From NCBI GenBank assembly GCA_021828225.1, contig JAKASH010000060.1, positions 1 to 9,934 of the forward strand: a stretch of 9,934 bases of DNA, given 5' to 3'. Positions 7,290 to 9,934 of the stretch are shown here, piece by piece. The DNA is from Acidobacteriota bacterium. GTDB taxonomy: Bacteria; Acidobacteriota; Terriglobia; UBA7540. How positions within the stretch are numbered: the stretch's first letter is position 1; each line of letters starts with the position of its first letter. The position numbers were made by a program, and so were the translations under genes. The notes under the pieces were generated by a model. The model was not told where the DNA came from. It searched no databases and saw only the letters and a list, made by a program, of their open reading frames with translations.

Positions 7290-7724
7290 CTAGGCAGCTC
7301 GGGTTCTGGAGAGGCCGAGGTGTCTTCCGACCATTTCAGCCAGTTCAGACGCGGCCAGGGGCTTTTCGCGGTAATCGATAGCTCCCATTTGCATGGCTTC
7401 CAGATAGCAATCAATATCCGAACTGCGCGAAAGGACAAAGACAGGAACTTTCTGATTCCTCTCGAACGCTCGCGCAAGAACTGATCGTCCCTCAAACGCA
7501 GCGGTTCCCTGGCTCACAATCACCAGATCAAAGTCTTCCCGCTTGATGTAATCGGCTGCTTCCTTATGAGAAGCAATTGATCGCACCTCGTAGCCCTCAT
7601 GTTGAAGGATCGCGGAATAATAAAGCAGATCGTTTAAGTCATCATCGACCACAAGCACTCTTCGCCTTCTGTGGGGAGTGATTGCCGTTCCTGTGCCAAC
7701 TCCGGCCGTCTTTTGCTGCATCAT
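7290..7724 (-). CDS. Single-domain response-regulator receiver lacking the phospho-acceptor Asp
   Basis: A 144-residue protein with a receiver (REC) fold from about 21 to 135 and no output domain. The acidic cluster VVDDD (25-29) is intact and Lys121 in YREKP matches the conserved switch lysine. Ser99-Arg-Ser occupies the usual Thr/Ser region after strand 4. At the end of strand 3, where DLVLLD is usual, the sequence reads DLVIVSQG, so Ser71 replaces the aspartate that normally receives the phosphate. It is therefore probably a pseudo-receiver or is controlled differently. Two adjacent ATGs (7724 and 7721) follow the purine-rich GGAAGGGAGAA; the second has better spacing. The gene is convergent with serA and no histidine kinase is nearby. 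A strong hairpin lies 65-92 bp upstream of the start codon. The fold is confident, the role unknown. Confidence 0.85.
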   Translation of the reverse strand: MMQQKTAGVGTGTAITPHRRRRVLVVDDDLNDLLYYSAILQHEGYEVRSIASHKEAADYIKREDFDLVIVSQGTAAFEGRSVLARAFERNQKVPVFVLSRSSDIDCYLEAMQMGAIDYREKPLAASELAEMVGRHLGLSRTRAA

Positions 7725-7788
7725 TTCTCCCTTCCTACGTTACCAGATTCTTTCCACAGGGCTCTTGCGGTCTACCGTCCTTCTCGGT

Positions 7789-7816
7789 GTCCTTTCAGGA
7801 CCGCAACTGAAAGGGC
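7789..7816. repeat. Strong inverted repeat / hairpin upstream of the receiver gene
   Basis: CCTTTCAG (7791-7798) and CTGAAAGG (7807-7814) are perfect inverted repeats around an 8-nt loop. The stem extends outward by a T-G wobble (7790/7815) and a G-C pair (7789/7816), giving about 10 pairs. A second, overlapping inverted repeat GTCCT-ttc-AGGAC covers 7789-7801. There is no T-run on either side, so it is not a standard intrinsic terminator. It may be a leader structure of the receiver mRNA or a protein-binding site. Confidence 0.5.
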
Positions 7817-7984
7817 AATCCGTTGTAGCCTATGATCGAGCAATAACACGTTCTGGCGATCCTGCATTCCAGTCCACAACCCAAGCCCTGTAAAATTAGA
7901 CAGACAAATCCGGCGAAAGGTTGCGTCCAATTTGCATTCAGTTGAGGTGCCTGGCCGGATTCCGCGTGGGTGCCTGAGCTAACC

Positions 7985-8172
7985 CTACTCCAGCTCTTCA
8001 ATCTTGATCAGGAAATATCGGAGCAAACCTTCACGCAGCTTGGTCACTTCGTACCATAGTCGGCATCGTACTTCACGCTGCCGATGACATAGGTAAACGC
8101 ATCGCTCTTCGGAAATTGTCCATGCCATAACCCGATCCTCCGATGCGCAGGCTCGCCACTAGGGTGGGCACG
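7985..8172 (-). pseudogene. Short coding remnant with probable frameshift (or an intact 47-codon ORF)
   Basis: One minus-strand frame, open from 8172, contains the protein-like segments HGQFPKSDAFTYVIGS and VKYDAD before stopping at 8046-8044. A second frame continues from about 8058 as LWYEVTKLREGLL and RYFLIKIEELE and stops at 7987-7985. Inserting one base near 8058 (GAC-TATGG to GAC-CTATGG) would join them into one chain. Alternatively, an ATG at 8128 preceded by GGAGG (8-nt spacing) opens a single uninterrupted 47-codon ORF ending in the same tail, but its first half is rich in Cys and Arg and looks like out-of-frame translation. I do not recognise the family. A decayed gene end is the better reading; a real small protein is not excluded. 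Confidence 0.35.
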
Positions 8173-8181
8173 CTACGTGCC
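8167..8181. repeat. Perfect inverted repeat GGCACG-cta-CGTGCC
   Basis: Six-base arms around a 3-base centre, in non-coding DNA just upstream of the coding remnant. The motif TACGTGCC (8174-8181) recurs at 8218-8225 within the next palindrome cluster, 44 bp away. It could be a regulator site or part of a dispersed repeat, and cannot be resolved from one copy. Confidence 0.4.
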
Positions 8182-8209
8182 AAACCATCGATTGCTGGCT
8201 CTTATTTAT

Positions 8210-8230
8210 TAAGTACTTACGTGCCGGCAC
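8210..8230. repeat. Two abutting 10-bp palindromes
   Basis: TAAGTACTTA (8210-8219) and GTGCCGGCAC (8221-8230) are each perfect palindromes separated by one base. The second shares GTGCC/GGCAC half-sites with the inverted repeat at 8167-8181. Together they make a compact symmetric cluster in otherwise unstructured intergenic DNA. Confidence 0.4.
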
Positions 8231-8496
8231 CAAGTGATTTGACGAAGGTTCTTTCATGGAGTGCAAAGTCTTGCGCGGTCTCAACTACTCTTGTTACCTC
8301 TCCGTTTCATCCGGCAGACCTGGAGTTCGTGTGCAAAATGGTTCAACTCGCTTGGATCCTGGCTGCAACTGGAGATCTTGCCCGGCTCTGCCTTCCATAA
8401 TTTTGCTTGGATTCGGACCGGCGGAACACTCTGCTGCGGGAGGATTAGGCTCTGCGGTCGGGCCAAGACACGATAGCCAGTGGTAGGAGAAAGTTC

Positions 8497-9600
8497 TCAG
8501 GCTTTGCCGCCGAGCCCAGCTTTGGCGCGTATCTTCCGGATCGTCGGATACAAACCGAAGGCAATCATGAAAACGATAACAATGTAAACCCACGCAGGGA
8601 TGTTCCGTCCGACGATGAGCAGATAGAGATACGCCGAGATGAAGAAGAAAGAGGCGGCCAGAACGGGAATAACGATGGATTGCTTTCGGCGGAGGCTGCG
8701 GATGATCCATGCCACGCAGAGAGTGAAAAAAGGAATGGCGCCGAGATAGATGCCGCCGAAGATGGCGGGGTTGACGTTATATTCCCTTCCCAGGTTCGCG
8801 AACCAGTCACGGAACCAGTTTTCCAGCCAATTGATTCCTAGCTGAAGTTGCGAATAACCTTTGCCGTAGCCAGACTGGTCATTCAGTCCCCAGTTATAAG
8901 TCTGAAAATGGATCGTGTATTTCCCGTCCCGGAGCATCTGCCCGGCCTCCGGTGGGCCAAACTTGAGCAGGAAGCCTCGGAGTCCGCCGGGATACAAATC
9001 AAAATCCTTTCGATACCATTTGAAGATCGGACTGATGATCGCTTCATGTTTGTCCGGATAGAATCGGTTGAGCGATGGGTTTGCCAGCCACTCGCGCACA
9101 TTGTCATCCAGTTGCTGGTCTAGCCGGCTGGCGACGTAGGCTTCGCGTCTGAGCGGCGGGCAACTGCGCGAGGCGCACACCAGCGCGGCATGAATTCTGG
9201 GATCTTTCATCTCCCGAAGGCGTGACTCGATTTCATCCAATGAGACCGCCTCCCCGCCCAGACGAAAGCGCCGGGCCTTGAAAGGCCGCTGAGTGTCCCA
9301 GATGCTCTTTGTAGGGTAATTCTCAACAATCCACTCGACTGTCATGGAATTATAAGCGTTGATCAGCAAAGCCTCTTTCGCGGCCGGTGACAACGGCTGG
9401 GAGCCCGATTGGCCGAGGCTTGTGACATAATCTCGAAGCTTCTTCCACCCCTGTTCTTTAAGCTTTGCATAGTCAACCCGATGTTGCTGATTGACATAAT
9501 CGTGCAGGATTTTGTCCCAGGGTGAGGGATCAACGCGCGGCAAAAAGCCCTTCGCTGCCGGCAATAGAAGCAAGATGGCAATAACCGCTGATCGTAGCAT
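8497..9600 (-). CDS. DUF547 domain protein with signal peptide and three C-terminal membrane helices
   Basis: A 367-residue protein of unknown function from the ATG at 9600. It opens with a signal sequence (MLRSAVIAILLLLPAAKG). The DUF547 domain covers about 22-245 with its hallmark blocks: NAYNSMTVEW (81-90), DPRIHAALVCASRSCPPLR (133-151, His137, Cys142, Cys147), SPIFKWYRKDF (190-200) and YNWGLN (235-240). The conserved His/Cys blocks suggest an enzyme, but no activity is established. Hydrophobic helices at roughly 281-300, 308-330 and 335-352 follow, with RSLRRK after the first and RKIRAK after the last. By the positive-inside rule this puts the DUF547 domain outside the cytoplasmic membrane. 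Many DUF547 proteins are only about 250-280 residues and lack this tail. An in-frame TTG at 9630 would add 10 residues, but ATG places the signal peptide normally; neither start has a clear ribosome site. No operon partner is visible. Confidence 0.88.
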   Translation of the reverse strand: MLRSAVIAILLLLPAAKGFLPRVDPSPWDKILHDYVNQQHRVDYAKLKEQGWKKLRDYVTSLGQSGSQPLSPAAKEALLINAYNSMTVEWIVENYPTKSIWDTQRPFKARRFRLGGEAVSLDEIESRLREMKDPRIHAALVCASRSCPPLRREAYVASRLDQQLDDNVREWLANPSLNRFYPDKHEAIISPIFKWYRKDFDLYPGGLRGFLLKFGPPEAGQMLRDGKYTIHFQTYNWGLNDQSGYGKGYSQLQLGINWLENWFRDWFANLGREYNVNPAIFGGIYLGAIPFFTLCVAWIIRSLRRKQSIVIPVLAASFFFISAYLYLLIVGRNIPAWVYIVIVFMIAFGLYPTIRKIRAKAGLGGKA

Positions 9601-9934
9601 CACGGGAGACGCGCCTGAGTCATTACCCAAATTGAGACATTGTAGAGAAGCTGATGGGAAATAGTACCCCTTTCTGGATGTGCCCCTATGTAATGATGAA
9701 TGATTTCCAGATTCGTTACATCAAAGACTTCGCGTTTTTTTCATAATGGCTGTTCGATTGATCCGGAGGCGCAGCAGGGAGACTCGATTTCGAAGTAGCA
9801 AACGGAAAGCATCTGCAAAGTCGCTGGACGTTTCCACTATTAGCTGTCAGATTCGAAAAAGACCCACTTTCATTCTTGCAGGAACACTTTCGAGTGGGAA
9901 CGAACAAACCGTTAAGAAACTCGATTGTGCAATG
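9601..9934. other. Non-coding right edge of the window
   Basis: About 330 bp upstream of the DUF547 gene. No convincing ORF: the 63-codon minus-strand frame at 9716-9907 is low-complexity in Ser, Asn and Cys and resembles no protein I know. Weak structure only: CCCACT (9863-9868) can pair with AGTGGG (9893-9898), and CACTTTC is repeated at 9865-9871 and 9885-9891. The window ends with ATG, too short to say whether a gene begins there. Confidence 0.5.

Larger units (their letters stand above)
7725..8496. other. 772-bp region without an intact recognisable gene
   Basis: Short open frames exist on both strands but overlap each other and look non-protein-like. What can be seen is a strong inverted repeat (7789-7816), a short minus-strand coding remnant or small ORF (7985-8172), and palindromes at 8167-8181 and 8210-8230. 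From 8232 to 8496 I recognise nothing. The region lies between two minus-strand genes and should hold the receiver-gene promoter, which I could not place with confidence. Confidence 0.6.

Noticed and set aside
8143..8710. Overlapping short frames of 61-138 codons on both strands around 8.1-8.7 kb
   Set aside because: They overlap one another, lack ribosome sites and recognisable motifs, and partly run over the DUF547 gene in another frame.
9863..9898. CCCACT/AGTGGG inverted arms and CACTTTC direct repeat at the right edge
   Set aside because: The stem is only six pairs with a 24-nt loop and the repeats are 7-mers, within what chance would give over 300 bp.
9716..9907. A 63-codon minus-strand frame near the right edge
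   Set aside because: Its composition is rich in Ser, Asn and Cys, it has no start context and no resemblance to a known protein.

Overview
The window looks like ordinary chromosomal DNA of a moderately GC-rich (mid-50s %, by eye) Gram-negative bacterium. The Tat-exported glycoside hydrolase, the DUF547 protein with a signal peptide, the stand-alone degenerate receiver and the class-V aminotransferase/serA pair would fit Acidobacteriota, but no rRNA or marker gene is present, so that placement is an inference. I see no phage, insertion sequence, CRISPR array, tRNA or rRNA.

Layout. (1) 1-1239, minus strand: a nickel-pincer-dependent lactate racemase family gene (larA), nearly complete but cut by the left edge. 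(2) 1373-4036, minus: a large Tat-exported GH78-type (alpha-L-rhamnosidase-like) enzyme lying 133 bp upstream of larA on the same strand. (3) 4037-4346: a divergent promoter region with a good sigma-70-type promoter for the rightward genes. (4) 4347-7176, plus: a class-V PLP aminotransferase followed by serA, probably the first two steps of the phosphorylated serine pathway. (5) 7290-7724, minus: a single-domain response-regulator receiver that lacks the phospho-acceptor aspartate. (6) 7725-8496: about 770 bp without a convincing intact gene, holding a strong hairpin, palindromes and a short, apparently frameshifted coding remnant. (7) 8497-9600, minus: a DUF547 protein with a signal peptide and three C-terminal membrane helices. 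(8) 9601-9934: non-coding as far as I can see.

How the genes may work together. The aminotransferase and SerA together would turn 3-phosphoglycerate into phosphoserine; no phosphatase gene is visible. The GH78 enzyme and LarA may share a transcript: rhamnose released outside the cytoplasm can be catabolised through lactaldehyde to lactate, which a LarA could racemise. That link is hypothetical, because LarA homologues act on several 2-hydroxyacids and no other rhamnose gene is in view. The receiver and the DUF547 protein have no visible functional partner.

No new multi-gene system is evident. The points most worth a second look are the receiver without its aspartate, the aminotransferase that probably replaces SerC, the extra C-terminal domain of the GH78 protein, the membrane-anchored DUF547 architecture, and the decayed or structured intergenic region at 7.7-8.3 kb.
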